Source: Paracoccus yeei ATCC BAA-599
GTDB lineage: Bacteria > Pseudomonadota > Alphaproteobacteria > Rhodobacterales > Rhodobacteraceae
Direction of reading: 5' to 3'
DNA: 54,107 nt
Assembly (NCBI RefSeq): GCF_000622145.1
Contig: NZ_JHWH01000028.1
Span: forward strand, 1 to 54,107
Shown: one piece after another, positions 44,425 through 53,837 of the stretch
Layout of the letters: the number at the start of each line of letters is the position of its first letter
Numbering within the stretch: position 1 is the first letter of the stretch
The notes under the pieces: generated by a model
Databases searched by the model: none
What the model was told of the DNA's origin: nothing
Seen by the model: the letters and a program-made list of their open reading frames with translations, nothing else
Made by a program: the position numbers and the translations under genes

Positions 44425-44807
44425 CAGCGGGTCGCGGGCAGCGCCGTGCGTGGCCGGGCAGCGGAATCGTCCAGGATCGCCAGAACCTCGTCCCGGGGTT
44501 CGGCGTGCTTGCGGCGGATGTCGCCCACCTCGCGTTCAAGCCGGGCGAGTTCCTGGGCACGGGCCCGCGCCTCGGCTCGGATGCCGGATTCGCGCAGCCA
44601 TTCCCAGACCAGCCCCACGATCAGGCCGAAGACCATGGCCAGGAACAGCGCCAGGAACGCCGGCAGGCTGAGCGACCACTGGCCGCCGGTAAAGCGCGCC
44701 AGGCTTTCGGGAACAAGACTGACGGTGATGGTGCCGCGGTTCGCCGTGGCAACGAGGACCAGCACGATGGCTAGGACCGCAAGAAAGAAAAGCCGGATCG
44801 CCCGCAT
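44424..44807 (-). CDS. LapA domain membrane protein
   Basis: 127 residues. Two membrane helices are clear (LFFLAVLAIVLVLVATANRG; SLPAFLALFLAMVFGLIVGL), followed by a coiled coil ARAQELARLEREVGDIRRKH. This is the LapA/YciS type. In enterobacteria LapA acts with LapB in control of lipopolysaccharide synthesis; that role is not shown here. It is linked to ihfB upstream and trpF downstream. Confidence 0.85.
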   Translation of the reverse strand: MRAIRLFFLAVLAIVLVLVATANRGTITVSLVPESLARFTGGQWSLSLPAFLALFLAMVFGLIVGLVWEWLRESGIRAEARARAQELARLEREVGDIRRKHAEPRDEVLAILDDSAARPRTALPATR

Positions 44808-44841
44808 GAGTCACCCCAGGAAATTGCCCGGCCAATCTGGA

Positions 44842-45129
44842 CTATTCGCCGTCGCCGTTCAACCGCTCGCGCAGCAACTTCCCCGTCTTGAAGAAGGGAA
44901 CGTGCTTTTCGTCGACGCTGACGGATTCGCCGGTGCGCGGATTGCGGCCCTGGCGGGCATCGCGTTTCTTGACGGAAAAGGCGCCAAAGCCGCGCAATTC
45001 CACCCTGTCGCCGCGCGCCATGGCATTGATGATCTCCTCGAAGACCGTATTCACGATCCGCTCGACATCGCGCTGGAAGAGGTGGGGGTTCTCTTCGGAG
45101 ATCTTCTGGATCAGTTCTGATCGGATCAT
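44842..45129 (-). CDS. ihfB: Integration host factor beta subunit
   Basis: 95 residues. [20 protein letters not shown] and [20 protein letters not shown] followed by [10 protein letters not shown] are the HU/IHF fold with the DNA-bending arm. IHF bends DNA at specific sites and serves recombination by phage-type integrases, replication and sigma-54 promoters; the tRNA-borne elements in this window may need it. It lies downstream of rpsA, the usual position. Confidence 0.94.
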   Translation of the reverse strand: MIRSELIQKISEENPHLFQRDVERIVNTVFEEIINAMARGDRVELRGFGAFSVKKRDARQGRNPRTGESVSVDEKHVPFFKTGKLLRERLNGDGE

Positions 45130-45265
45130 TGCGGTTCCCGAATTTGGCTTTCAATCATTCCCTGCCCCGGCAATCTTAGAACAGCCTTGGCAGCACGCAA
45201 TGGCAGAACGCGTTGTTCCTGAAAGGGTTGCGAATTTTTTGCGGCCCGGACCAAAGGCAGACATG

Positions 45266-45294
45266 AAAACGCCCCCGGCCCGCAGGCCGGAGGC
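45266..45294 (-). terminator. Terminator after rpsA
   Basis: Ten-base stem GCCTCCGGCC / GGCCGGGGGC with a 4-nt loop, then GTTTTC, about 20 bp after the rpsA stop on the minus strand. Confidence 0.8.
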
Positions 45295-45314
45295 ATCCTT
45301 GCGATCCGAAAGGA

Positions 45315-46994
45315 TCAGTTCTTGTTCTTGAGCGCGGCGCCCAGGATGTCGCCCAGCGAGGCGCCCGAGTCGGACGAGCCGAACTGTTCGACGGCCTCAC
45401 GCTCTTCGGCGATCTCGCGCGCCTTGATCGACAGGCCCAGACGGCGGGTCTTGGTGTCGATGTTGGTGACGCGCACATCGACGTGGTCGCCGACCTGGAA
45501 GCGCTCGGGGCGCTGGTCCTGACGGTCGCGGGCCAGGTCCGAACGGCGGATGAAGGATTTCATGCCGTTGTACTCGACCTCGATGCCGCCTTCCTCGATC
45601 GCCGTCACGGTGACGGTGATGACCGAGCCGCGCTTGACGCCTTCGACGGCCTCGGCCATCGCGTCGTTTTCCAGAGCCTTGATCGACAGCGAGATGCGCT
45701 CCTTGTCGATGTCGACTTCCTGGACAACGGCTTTCACCACGTCGCCCTTGCGGAAGTCCTGAATGGCTTCTTCGCCACGGGTATCCCACGAGATGTCCGA
45801 CAGGTGGACCATGCCGTCGATATCGCCTTCCAGGCCGACGAACAGACCGAATTCGGTGATGTTCTTGACTTCGCCTTCGATGACGGTGCCGACCGGATGG
45901 GTTTCGGCGAAGACTTCCCACGGGTTGCGCATGGTCTGCTTCAGACCCAGCGACACGCGGCGCTTGGCCTCGTCGATTTCCAGCACCATCACGTCAACCT
46001 CTTGCGAGGTCGAGACGATCTTGCCGGGGTGGACGTTCTTCTTGGTCCAGCTCATTTCCGAGACGTGGACCAGACCCTCGACACCGGCTTCCAGCTCCAC
46101 GAAGGCGCCGTAGTCGGTGATGTTGGTCACGCGGCCGGAATGCACCGAGCCGATCGGGAACTTGTCGGCCACCGTGTCCCACGGATCGGACTGCAGCTGC
46201 TTCATGCCCAGGCTGATGCGGTGGGTGTCCTTGTTGATCTTGACGACCTGGACCTTGACGGTTTCGCCGATCGACAGGATCTCGGACGGGTGGTTGACGC
46301 GGCGCCAGGCCATGTCGGTGACGTGCAGCAGACCATCGACGCCGCCCAGGTCAACGAAGGCACCGTATTCGGTGATGTTCTTGACCACGCCCTCGACCGT
46401 CTGACCTTCGGTCAGGTTGGCGATGACTTCGGCGCGCTGTTCGGCGCGGCTTTCTTCCAGGATGGCGCGGCGCGACACGACGATGTTGCCCCGGCGGCGG
46501 TCCATTTTCAGGATCTGGAACGGCTGCTTCAGACCCATCAGCGGGCCTGCGTCGCGCACGGGGCGCACGTCAACCTGGCTGCCGGGCAGGAAGGCCACGG
46601 CGCCGCCCAGATCGACGGTGAAGCCACCCTTGACGCGGCCAAAGATGGCGCCTTCGACGCGCTCTTCGGCGGCATAGGCTTTCTCGAGCCGATCCCAGGC
46701 TTCCTCGCGGCGGGCTTTCTCGCGCGAGATGCTGGCTTCGCCCCGGGCGTTCTCGACGCGGTCCAGATAGACCTCGACTTCGTCGCCCACGTTGATGTTC
46801 GGGGCTTCGCCGGGGTTTGCGAATTCTTTCAGATCGACGCGGCCTTCCATCTTGTAGCCGACGTCGATGATGGCCTGGCCCGCCTCGATGGCGATGACCT
46901 TGCCCTTGACCACCGAACCTTCTTCGGGGGTGTCGATGCTGAGGCTTTCGTTAAGGAGGGCCTCGAACTCCTCCATGGTCGCTTTAGCGCACAT
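45315..46994 (-). CDS. rpsA: 30S ribosomal protein S1
   Basis: 559 residues from the ATG at 46994 (MCAKATMEEFEALLNESLSI); an ATG further upstream lies in leader. Six S1 RNA-binding repeats are seen, for example GQTVEGVVKNITEYGAFVDL, GSVHSGRVTNITDYGAFVEL and GTVIEGEVKNITEFGLFVGL. It helps the ribosome bind mRNA. The length is standard. It is the centre of the cmk-rpsA-ihfB block. Confidence 0.96.
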   Translation of the reverse strand: MCAKATMEEFEALLNESLSIDTPEEGSVVKGKVIAIEAGQAIIDVGYKMEGRVDLKEFANPGEAPNINVGDEVEVYLDRVENARGEASISREKARREEAWDRLEKAYAAEERVEGAIFGRVKGGFTVDLGGAVAFLPGSQVDVRPVRDAGPLMGLKQPFQILKMDRRRGNIVVSRRAILEESRAEQRAEVIANLTEGQTVEGVVKNITEYGAFVDLGGVDGLLHVTDMAWRRVNHPSEILSIGETVKVQVVKINKDTHRISLGMKQLQSDPWDTVADKFPIGSVHSGRVTNITDYGAFVELEAGVEGLVHVSEMSWTKKNVHPGKIVSTSQEVDVMVLEIDEAKRRVSLGLKQTMRNPWEVFAETHPVGTVIEGEVKNITEFGLFVGLEGDIDGMVHLSDISWDTRGEEAIQDFRKGDVVKAVVQEVDIDKERISLSIKALENDAMAEAVEGVKRGSVITVTVTAIEEGGIEVEYNGMKSFIRRSDLARDRQDQRPERFQVGDHVDVRVTNIDTKTRRLGLSIKAREIAEEREAVEQFGSSDSGASLGDILGAALKNKN

Positions 46995-47222
46995 ATAAAT
47001 CCAGTTTCCTTTTCGCGGTTTTCCGGCCATGCGGTTGTCTCCGCCGGTCTTTTTCTTGGTCATCCGGGATAAGCACAAAGGGTCGCGGCATGCGCCCGAC
47101 CCTTGCTGAAGCGGCCCGTGATGGCCCCGTCACCTTATCCCGACGGGCGCCATATAGCGACAAATGCCCAAGGAAGCAAGGGTTTCAGCCGCTTCCGCGG
47201 GCTTTTTCGATGCTGTCGGCGA

Positions 47223-47819
47223 TCAGGGCCGGGCTTGGGTGCGGGTCCGTTCCGCGATGGCGATGGCGCGGGCGATGGCGTCCTCGATCCGCAGCGCCGT
47301 GGTGTCCAGCGCCTCGGCATCGTCGGCGGGACGCATGGGGGCGACGTCGCGGGCAGCGTCGCGGGCGTCGCGTTCGCGCAGTTCCGCCAGGATCATTGCC
47401 TCGTCCGCGCCAAGTTCCATCGCGCGACGGTGCGCGCGCACGCTGTCGCTTGCGGTGACATAGATCTTGACCTCGGCCCCCGGGCAGATGACCGTGCCGA
47501 TGTCGCGCCCGTCCAGGACCGCGCCGGGCTCGGTCCGGGCGAAGGCGCGCTGGAATTCCGTCAGCGCCGCGCGCACCTCGGGGATGGCGGCGACGCGGCT
47601 GGCGGCCTGCCCGGCCGCGGCGCTGCGCAGGTCCTCGCGCGCCAGGTCATCAGGGGTCAGGCTGCGCGCCGCCTGCACCGGATCGCCGCCCTTGGCGCCG
47701 ACCGCCCGGTAAAGCAGGCCGGTGTCAAGGTGGGCAAAGCCGAAGTGCCGCGCAAGCGCGCGGGCGATCGTCCCCTTGCCCGAGGCGGCTGGTCCGTCGA
47801 TGGCGATGGTAAAAGGCAT
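47223..47819 (-). CDS. cmk: Cytidylate kinase
   Basis: 198 residues. [20 protein letters not shown] holds the P-loop; [20 protein letters not shown] and [11 protein letters not shown] mark the CMP-binding and lid regions. It phosphorylates CMP and dCMP. The enzyme is slightly shorter than enterobacterial CMK, as in relatives. It lies upstream of rpsA with 228 bp between. Confidence 0.94.
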   Translation of the reverse strand: MPFTIAIDGPAASGKGTIARALARHFGFAHLDTGLLYRAVGAKGGDPVQAARSLTPDDLAREDLRSAAAGQAASRVAAIPEVRAALTEFQRAFARTEPGAVLDGRDIGTVICPGAEVKIYVTASDSVRAHRRAMELGADEAMILAELRERDARDAARDVAPMRPADDAEALDTTALRIEDAIARAIAIAERTRTQARP

Positions 47820-47966
47820 GGCGTGGTCCTGGCGCTCGTCCCGCGTTCAATGCCTCAGGTGCGACGCAAGGTCCAGCGGATGCTCGCAGACCGCAGCGGC
47901 TTTTCGTGGATGCGGGTCGCCAGGACACCGCAATCGTAGCCGAGGTGACGCAAGGTTTCGGACATT

Positions 47967-48899
47967 TTGAAGCATATGGTTGACCTTCCCACAATAATCA
48001 TGCCCTTGGGTGATACACCATGGACGATTTTGATGAAGAGTAGGGAGTTATTGCCCGCAGTCGAGGAACTTCTCGGCGCAAGAAAGGCCGAGGACGCCTG
48101 GACCGCTTTTGCACGCCAGGCCCTGCGACGCGGCTTTCCACATCAACTTTATGTCGCGTATCGCGTGCTGCGCGGCATGGGCGAACATGTCATCCTGGAT
48201 GGGGTCGAACTGTCTTCGCTACCCTACCCGCTTGCGCGCGAAATCGTGAACCGCAAGCTGATGGACCATGTGCCGATGCGCCGTTGGATCGTGCGCAACC
48301 AGGGCGCGCAAAGCTTTGATTGGGCGCGCCGACGCAGGCTGGCGGGCAGGCTGACCGCCTCGGAGGCCCTGGCGCTGGAGATCTTCGAGCAGTTCGGCCA
48401 TGGCGCCGGCATGGCCCTGAGCCTGGCCGACCGCGCGCCCCGCCTTCGCGGCGGGATCCTGTTCCTGGCGGGGGTCGGCGCCAGCCAGGAGATGGTCGAT
48501 GCCCGCTGGTCCCATGCGGGCCGCGAGCTGGAGCTGCTGGCCAACCTGCTGCACCAGCGGCTGGCGCAACTGCCCTATCGCCGGGCCGAGGAGGTCCTGA
48601 CCATCCGCCAGCGCGAGGCGCTGGAGCTGACCGGCCTGGGTCTTTCGACGCAGGATATCGCCGAGCGGATGAAAGTGTCCGTCGCCACCGTCGAAAAGCA
48701 CCTGCGGCTGGCGCGCAAGGCCCTGGGGGCCAAGACGACCACCCACGCCGTACTGATCGCGTGCAGCCGGGGCGTCATCTTTGTCGATCCGGGCGAGGCG
48801 TGCAGCATGCAGCCCCCCGACCCTGACTTGGGGCAGATCGACACGCCCTGGAACTTTGTCAGTTTCGAGCAGCCGGGGCAGCCTGCCGGTAACGCATGA
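47967..48899 (+). CDS. LuxR-type regulator with no LuxI partner
   Basis: About 310 residues from the first ATG; ATGs at 48000 and 48033 are also possible because no clear ribosome site marks any. Residues about 30-200 resemble an autoinducer-binding domain (FARQALRRGFPHQLYVAYRV). The C-terminal LuxR helix-turn-helix is strong: LTIRQREALELTGLGLSTQD, IAERMKVSVATVEKHLRLAR. The tail of 40 residues is extra. No luxI-like gene is in the window, so it may be a solo that senses signals of others or a ligand other than acyl-homoserine lactone. It is divergent from cmk. Confidence 0.82.
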   Translation: MKHMVDLPTIIMPLGDTPWTILMKSRELLPAVEELLGARKAEDAWTAFARQALRRGFPHQLYVAYRVLRGMGEHVILDGVELSSLPYPLAREIVNRKLMDHVPMRRWIVRNQGAQSFDWARRRRLAGRLTASEALALEIFEQFGHGAGMALSLADRAPRLRGGILFLAGVGASQEMVDARWSHAGRELELLANLLHQRLAQLPYRRAEEVLTIRQREALELTGLGLSTQDIAERMKVSVATVEKHLRLARKALGAKTTTHAVLIACSRGVIFVDPGEACSMQPPDPDLGQIDTPWNFVSFEQPGQPAGNA

Positions 48900-48923
48900 C
48901 GCGCCTGCGGGCGGCGCGCAGAC

Positions 48924-48953
48924 GAAAGGCGCCGCCCCCTGGGGACCGGCGCC
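48924..48953 (-). terminator. Terminator after tsf
   Basis: GGCGCCG / CGGCGCC stem with further CCCC/GGGG pairing inside, followed on the minus strand by TTTCGTCT, about 25 bp after the tsf stop. Confidence 0.75.
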
Positions 48954-48977
48954 TTGTCGTTCAACGCGAAGGGGCGA

Positions 48978-49889
48978 TCAGGAACCGCTGAGGGTCTTGG
49001 CGACCTCGGCCGCGAAGTCCTCTTCCTTCTTCTCGATACCTTCGCCGACGGCGACGCGGGCATAGCCGGTGATCTCGACACCCGCCTCCTTGGCAGCCTG
49101 CTCGACCGTCACGTCGGGGTTGATGACGAAGGACTGGCCCAGCAGGGTGTTTTCCGACAGGAACTTCTTCATCCGGCCCGGGATGATGTTGTTGTGGATC
49201 ACCTGCTCGGGCTTCGGCTTGGCGGAGGAGGCGTTTTCCTCAAGCGCCTTGGCGGTCTGGACCTGCAGCTCGCGCTCGACCACGGCCGGGTCGAGGGTGG
49301 CTTCGGACAGCGACAGCGGGTTCGTCGCGGCGATGTGCATCGCGAACTGCTTGCCGATCGCCTGCGCCTTGTCGGCGGGACCCTTCAGCGCGACCAGCAC
49401 GCCGATCTTGCCCATGCCTTCGGCGGCCGAGTTGTGGACATAGGACACCACGGTGTCGCCTTCCAGGACGTGCATCCGGCGGAAGGTCATGTTTTCGCCG
49501 ATGCGGGCGATGGCATTGGTGATGACGGTCTCGACCGTCTCGCCGTTCAGGTCGGCGGCCTTGACCACCTCGACCGACTCGCCGGTCTGCAGGGCGACCT
49601 TGGCGACTTCGGCGACCAGCGCCTGGAAGTCCGCGTTCTTGGCGACGAAGTCGGTTTCCGAGTTGATCTCGACCGCGACGCCGCGGCCGTCGGTCACGGC
49701 GACGCCCACCAGACCCTCGGCGGCGACACGGTCGGCCTTTTTCGCGGCTTTGGCCAGGCCCTTGGTGCGCAGCCAGTCGATGGCGGCATCCATGTCGCCC
49801 TCGGTCTCGGTCAGCGCCTTCTTGGCGTCCATCATGCCCGCGCCCGTCGTCTCGCGCAGCTCTTTCACCATAGCAGCGGTGATAGCCAT
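48978..49889 (-). CDS. tsf: Elongation factor Ts
   Basis: 303 residues. [20 protein letters not shown] then [20 protein letters not shown] is the UBA-like N-terminus; [20 protein letters not shown] is the core that displaces GDP from EF-Tu. It recharges EF-Tu in translation. It follows rpsB on the same strand as in most bacteria. An SD-like GGAGACA precedes the start. Confidence 0.96.
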   Translation of the reverse strand: MAITAAMVKELRETTGAGMMDAKKALTETEGDMDAAIDWLRTKGLAKAAKKADRVAAEGLVGVAVTDGRGVAVEINSETDFVAKNADFQALVAEVAKVALQTGESVEVVKAADLNGETVETVITNAIARIGENMTFRRMHVLEGDTVVSYVHNSAAEGMGKIGVLVALKGPADKAQAIGKQFAMHIAATNPLSLSEATLDPAVVERELQVQTAKALEENASSAKPKPEQVIHNNIIPGRMKKFLSENTLLGQSFVINPDVTVEQAAKEAGVEITGYARVAVGEGIEKKEEDFAAEVAKTLSGS

Positions 49890-49917
49890 CCCATGTCTCC
49901 TTAGCTCTTGAATGCGT

Positions 49918-49940
49918 CAGGCGGGGCTTATCCCCGCCTG
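49918..49940 (-). promoter_or_regulatory. Hairpin in the rpsB-tsf intergenic region
   Basis: CAGGCGGGG / CCCCGCCTG, a perfect 9-bp stem around CTTAT, 28 bp before the tsf start on the minus strand. No T run. It may tune tsf translation or stabilise the processed mRNA. Confidence 0.5.
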
Positions 49941-49951
49941 ATGACTGTTCC

Positions 49952-49985
49952 GTAAAAAACCCCGCCGCCGCAGGCCGCGGGGCCG
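49952..49985 (-). terminator. Terminator after rpsB
   Basis: GC-rich stem beginning CCCCGC and ending GCGGGG, followed on the minus strand by six T. It stands between rpsB and tsf, so tsf may depend on read-through or its own promoter. Confidence 0.8.
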
Positions 49986-49991
49986 TTCCGA

Positions 49992-50771
49992 TCAGGCGTC
50001 GGCGGTTTCTTCGGTGGCTTCGCCGGCCAGCTCTTCCTCGACCGAGGCTTCCAGCGCGCCCAGGTCGACGCCGGCGGCGCCCATCTGCGCGGTCATGCCG
50101 TCCAGAGCGGCGCGCGAGGCCAGGTCGCAATACAGCGCGATGGCGCGGGCGGCGTCGTCGTTGCCCGGGATGATATAGTCAACGCCCTTGGGCGAGCAGT
50201 TGGTGTCGACGACCGCGACGACCGGGATGCCCAGTTTCTTGGCTTCCAGGATGGCCAGGTCTTCCTTGTTCACGTCGATGACGAACAGCAGGTCCGGCAG
50301 GCCGCCCATTTCGCGAATCCCGCCCAGCGAGGCCTGCAGCTTGGCCTGCTCGCGTTCCATCTGCAGACGCTCTTTCTTGGTCAGGCCCTCGGCGCCCGAA
50401 CCCAGCGTCTCGTCAAGCGCCTTCAGGCGCTGGATCGACTGCGACACGGTCTTCCAGTTGGTCAGCGTGCCGCCCAGCCAGCGGTGGTTCATGTAGAACT
50501 GCGCCGAACGCTCGGCGGCGTCGGCGATGGCTTTCTGGGCTTGACGCTTGGTGCCGACGAACAGCACCCGGCCGCCCTTGGCGACGGTGTCGCGCACGAC
50601 CTGCAGCGCCGCGTCCAGCATCGGAACGGTCTGGGTCAGGTCGAAGATGTGGATGCCGTTGCGTTCACCATAGATGAACTCGGCCATGCGGGGGTTCCAG
50701 CGCTGCGTCTGGTGGCCGTAGTGAACGCCAGCTTCAAGAAGCTGACGCATGGAGAATTCGGGAAGCGCCAT
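49992..50771 (-). CDS. rpsB: 30S ribosomal protein S2
   Basis: 259 residues from the ATG at 50771 ([20 protein letters not shown]), preceded by GGAAAGGAAC; an upstream ATG in the same frame lies in leader. The motifs [34 protein letters not shown] and [20 protein letters not shown] are invariant S2 features. Standard length with a short acidic tail. First gene of rpsB-tsf. Confidence 0.96.
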   Translation of the reverse strand: MALPEFSMRQLLEAGVHYGHQTQRWNPRMAEFIYGERNGIHIFDLTQTVPMLDAALQVVRDTVAKGGRVLFVGTKRQAQKAIADAAERSAQFYMNHRWLGGTLTNWKTVSQSIQRLKALDETLGSGAEGLTKKERLQMEREQAKLQASLGGIREMGGLPDLLFVIDVNKEDLAILEAKKLGIPVVAVVDTNCSPKGVDYIIPGNDDAARAIALYCDLASRAALDGMTAQMGAAGVDLGALEASVEEELAGEATEETADA

Positions 50772-50975
50772 TCCATGTTCCTTTCCGGTTTGCGCCTTGG
50801 CGGGGTTTTCAGGGCAGATGCCCCAACCGGTGGACCGTCGAAGGATTTCTCCCTCCGAAGGCCCGACCCCACCTGTGAAGTGCGCGCGAGATAGTCCTTT
50901 TGCCAAGCCATTGCAAGCCCTGTCGGCACGGGAAGCGCTTGCACCGCGCCGCGTCCTTCGCTATCCGGGCTGCGG

Positions 50976-51050
50976 GCCGGTTTAGCTCAGCGGTAGAGCA
51001 GCGGTTTTGTAAACCGAAGGTCGGGGGTTCAATCCCCTCAACCGGCACCA
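50976..51050 (+). tRNA. tRNA-Thr(UGU)
   Basis: 75 nt including CCA. Acceptor GCCGGTT / AACCGGC is perfect; anticodon loop TTTGTAA gives UGU; T arm GGGGG-TTCAATC-CCCTC. Its 3' end is repeated at 52090-52106, marking it as the target of the integrase remnant that follows. Confidence 0.93.
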
Positions 51051-51051
51051 C
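51035..51051 (+). repeat. attL-like 17-bp repeat at tRNA-Thr
   Basis: CCCTCAACCGGCACCAC here and at 52090-52106. One mismatch then three more matches (AAT) extend the likeness to the left. Confidence 0.88.
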
Positions 51052-51141
51052 CATTTCCCCAGCAATCGCTACATTTCCCTTGTATTGCTGGGCCAAAACC
51101 CGTTCTGATGTTACAAATCTTGTAACAAACGGACCCCTCAC

Positions 51142-51972
51142 ATGGCTGGCGCGAACCGCTACCTCTTGAACCGAGACGGCAGATTTTTTGCCCGACTGGT
51201 AGTGCCCAAAGAACTGCGCGGCTTGGTCGGCAAGACGGAACTGCGGGCACCCCTCGGGCCGGATCGCAGGACCGCCATGAGGCTGTTGCCGGGCGCGGTG
51301 GCGCAGCTTCAACACCAGATCGCCCAGGCAGAGCGCGCGGGAACGCCCGCCACTACAGTCACCCGCTATCCTCTCGCCCCGGATCAGATCGCGCTTATTT
51401 CGTATCGCGACAGGCTCCGGCAGGACGATGAGGCCCGCAAGGCAAGTCCGGCGTGGGCGTCGTTGGATGTTGATCTTGACTATGCTGCGGCACTGCGGGC
51501 CGGCATGGCAGGCCGTTTGACCGATGCAGCATTGCAGGAACTGGTTGGGCAGCGCATTGCTCGATTCCGCGAGATCGGCAGCACGGACGCCCTACCCGGC
51601 TCGACCGAATGGCGCAATCTGGCGCAGATGCTATGCACAGCCGAATATGAAGCATTGGCGCGGGTGGTGGAACGTGACGAAGAAAACTTCAACGGCCAGC
51701 CTGGATCGCCTGTTCTTGCCAACGCCACGGCCCCCGAGGATGAACCCAAGCCGGTGAAGCTGTCGCAGCTATGGAAAGACTATGTGGCGTCGCGCCAGTC
51801 GGCAGGCTTCATGAAGGATGGCGGGCGTCGCAGTGCAATCGTCATTGTGAGCCTGCGCAAGTTCCTCGGACACAACGACGCCCGCCAGATCACCCGCAAG
51901 AACTTGCTCGACTGGCGCGACCATCTGCTGAAACACCTTAGCGCGCATCACCGGGGCTTTCTCATGTCGTGA
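51142..51972 (+). pseudogene. Truncated tyrosine integrase
   Basis: 276 residues. MAGANRYLLNRDGRFFARLV then VPKELRGLVGKTELRAPLGP is the N-terminal domain (DUF6538-like) of phage-type integrases. The SAM-like core-binding part is at the end (LSQLWKDYVASRQSAG; ITRKNLLDWRDHLLKHLS). The frame stops after HHRGFLMS, and no catalytic Arg/His/Tyr domain follows. The remaining sequence to the right repeat is AT-rich and non-coding. It cannot recombine alone; it may still bind its sites. Confidence 0.85.
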
Positions 51973-52210
51973 CGTTACGTCACTTCGCCCATTCCTGCGT
52001 CCGTCACAATGTTACAAATATAACATTAACTTTCTTTTTCAATCCATTGATTTAAACATATATTATTGATTTTCCTCTAGAGTTAAATTCCCTCAACCGG
52101 CACCACAGCCCTTCATTCCCGCACGAACCGCCTCCTGTCCGAAACGGCATGTTTTCAGGGGCTTCCGGTCCCTTCATCCCCGATCGGATTAAGTGTTTCG
52201 GAGTGTTTTC
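51973..52210. other. AT-rich junction
   Basis: Positions about 52005-52080 are markedly AT-rich compared with the genome, then the attR-like repeat follows. No gene is seen. The AT-rich tract probably belonged to the lost element. Confidence 0.6.
52090..52106 (+). repeat. attR-like 17-bp repeat
   Basis: Exact copy of 51035-51051 at the right edge of the remnant. Sequence beyond it is GC-rich again. Confidence 0.88.
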
Positions 52211-52450
52211 ATGTTCAGGATCGTCGCGACCTGCCTTGCCGGGCTGGTCCTTGCCGCACCCGCCATGGCGCTGGACCTTTCGGTGCCGTCTGTCTCGCAT
52301 CGGCAGTTTCAGCCGATAGCAACAATCAGGCGCCCGCCCGGCGATGAACCGGGCGGGCGTCGCGCCTTAGACCTCTTCCCGGCCCGAGGCGAGGATGCAC
52401 AGCAGCGTGATGACCGCGGCGCCCAGCATGTAATAGCCCACATGGCTTAG
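52211..52450 (+). CDS. Possible small secreted protein
   Basis: 79 residues. MFRIVATCLAGLVLAAPAMA is a convincing Sec signal peptide, and GGAGT lies 7 bp upstream of the ATG. The rest (LDLSVPSVSHRQFQPIATIR, then Arg/Gly/Asp-rich) runs through the inverted repeat and into the antisense of the transporter gene, which argues against a full protein. The gene may have been truncated, or the start only mimics a signal peptide. Confidence 0.3.
   Translation: MFRIVATCLAGLVLAAPAMALDLSVPSVSHRQFQPIATIRRPPGDEPGGRRALDLFPARGEDAQQRDDRGAQHVIAHMA
52331..52359 (-). terminator. Inverted repeat after the transporter gene
   Basis: Perfect 11-bp stem CGCCCGCCCGG / CCGGGCGGGCG with a 7-nt loop, 7 bp after the transporter stop. 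The following T content is low but it is the likely 3' end signal. Confidence 0.65.
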
Positions 52451-53668
52451 CCCGTAGGTCTTTTGCAGCCAGGTCGCGGCATAGGGCGCCAGCGACGCAC
52501 CGAAGATGCCGGCGAAGTTGAAGGTGATCGAGGCGCCGGTATAGCGCACCTTCGTCGGGAAGGGCGCGGCCAGCGCCGCCCCGATCACGCCATAGGTCAG
52601 GCCCATCAGGAACATGCCAAGCGCGATGAAGGCATAGATCCGCGCCTCGCCGCCGCTCATCAGCGGGGCCAGCGTGAACGAGAAGGCCGCGATCAGCACC
52701 GTCACCACGATCAGGAAGGGACGCCGGCCCAACCGGTCGGCGATCTTGCCGGCGATGGGGATGGCGATGCCAAAGATCACCGCGCCCAGGATCTGCATTT
52801 TCAGCGCGTCCAGGAACGGGATCTGCAGGACCTTGACGTTATAGGACAGAAGCCAGGCCGAGCAGATGTAGAACAGCACGAAGGTCACCAGCGCGACGAA
52901 CGTGCCCAGGAACAGGCTGCGCTTGTAGTTGCGAAACACCTCGACGACCGGGACCGACACGCGCTGGTCGCGCTTGACGGCCTCGGCGAACTCGGGGGTT
53001 TCGGTGATGGACAGCCGCACCCACAGCCCCAGCACGATCAGCACGATGGAGGACAGGAACGGCAGCCGCCAGCCCCAGGCCAGCAGGTCCTCCTGGCTCA
53101 TGAAATGCAGCAGCACCCAGAAGAAGCCGGAGGACAGGAACAGCCCGACCGGCGCGCCCAACTGGGGGAACATGCCGTACCAGCTGCGCTTGCCCTCGGG
53201 CGCGTTCTCGGTGGCCAGCAGCACCGCCCCGCCCCATTCGCCACCCAGGCCGAAGCCCTGCCCGAACCGGCACAGCGCCAGCAGCGCCGGCGCCGCGACG
53301 CCGATCTGGGCATAGGTCGGCAACAGCCCGATCACGACGGTCGAAACGCCCATCGTCAGCAGCGCCGCGACCAGCGTGGCCTTGCGTCCGATCCGGTCGC
53401 CGAAATGGCCGAACACGACGGCGCCCAGCGGGCGGGCAAAGAACGCGATCGAGAATGTCGCGAACGAGGCAAGCAAGGCCGTCGTCGCGTCCGAGGCGGG
53501 AAAGAACAGCGCCGGAAACACCAGCACGGCGGCGGTGGCATAGACATAGAAGTCGAAGAATTCGATGGTGGTGCCGATCAGGCTTGCCAGCAGGACCTGC
53601 GCCGGCGAATTCGTGCGCTTTCCGCCTAGCGCAGCCCGGCGGGGCGCCTCGAGGTTGTGGTCAGTCAT
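52367..53668 (-). CDS. MHS-type major facilitator transporter
   Basis: 433 residues, twelve membrane segments. The metabolite:H+ symporter signature is seen in ASLIGTTIEFFDFYVYATAA, FGHFGDRIGRKATLVAALLT and RFGQGFGLGGEWGGAVLLAT, then LPFLSSIVLIVLGLWVRLSI. Relatives import shikimate, citrate, proline/betaine or ketoglutarate; the substrate cannot be read. It stands alone, on the minus strand. Confidence 0.88.
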   Translation of the reverse strand: MTDHNLEAPRRAALGGKRTNSPAQVLLASLIGTTIEFFDFYVYATAAVLVFPALFFPASDATTALLASFATFSIAFFARPLGAVVFGHFGDRIGRKATLVAALLTMGVSTVVIGLLPTYAQIGVAAPALLALCRFGQGFGLGGEWGGAVLLATENAPEGKRSWYGMFPQLGAPVGLFLSSGFFWVLLHFMSQEDLLAWGWRLPFLSSIVLIVLGLWVRLSITETPEFAEAVKRDQRVSVPVVEVFRNYKRSLFLGTFVALVTFVLFYICSAWLLSYNVKVLQIPFLDALKMQILGAVIFGIAIPIAGKIADRLGRRPFLIVVTVLIAAFSFTLAPLMSGGEARIYAFIALGMFLMGLTYGVIGAALAAPFPTKVRYTGASITFNFAGIFGASLAPYAATWLQKTYGLSHVGYYMLGAAVITLLCILASGREEV

Positions 53669-53837
53669 TTTCTTGAGTCCGCAAATTTCGGGGGTTTTCG
53701 GGCGTCACCCGGGACGCCTTGGCAGGCTGCCCCTATCCCATTCCGCAGCCGAGTTGAATGGCAGGCGACAGGAAAATTGCGGCTTCGTGACGGCGTCGCG
53801 CAACAGCATTGCCGATTTTCCGCCCTAGAGTCAGGAC

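Larger units (their letters stand above)
51035..52106 (+). mobile_element. Remnant of a tRNA-Thr integrated element
   Basis: About 1.07 kb between the tRNA 3' end and its 17-bp copy. Only a truncated integrase is present; an AT-rich tail of 120 bp precedes the right repeat. The rest of the element has been lost by an internal deletion that spared both att sites. Confidence 0.78.

Noticed and set aside
45483..47072. Long plus-strand frame opposite rpsA
   Set aside because: Shadow of the ribosomal protein S1 gene; Asp/Val-rich pattern is the complement of its codons.
47856..47966. 36-codon minus-strand frame between cmk and the LuxR-type gene
   Set aside because: No ribosome site and no recognisable features; likely chance.
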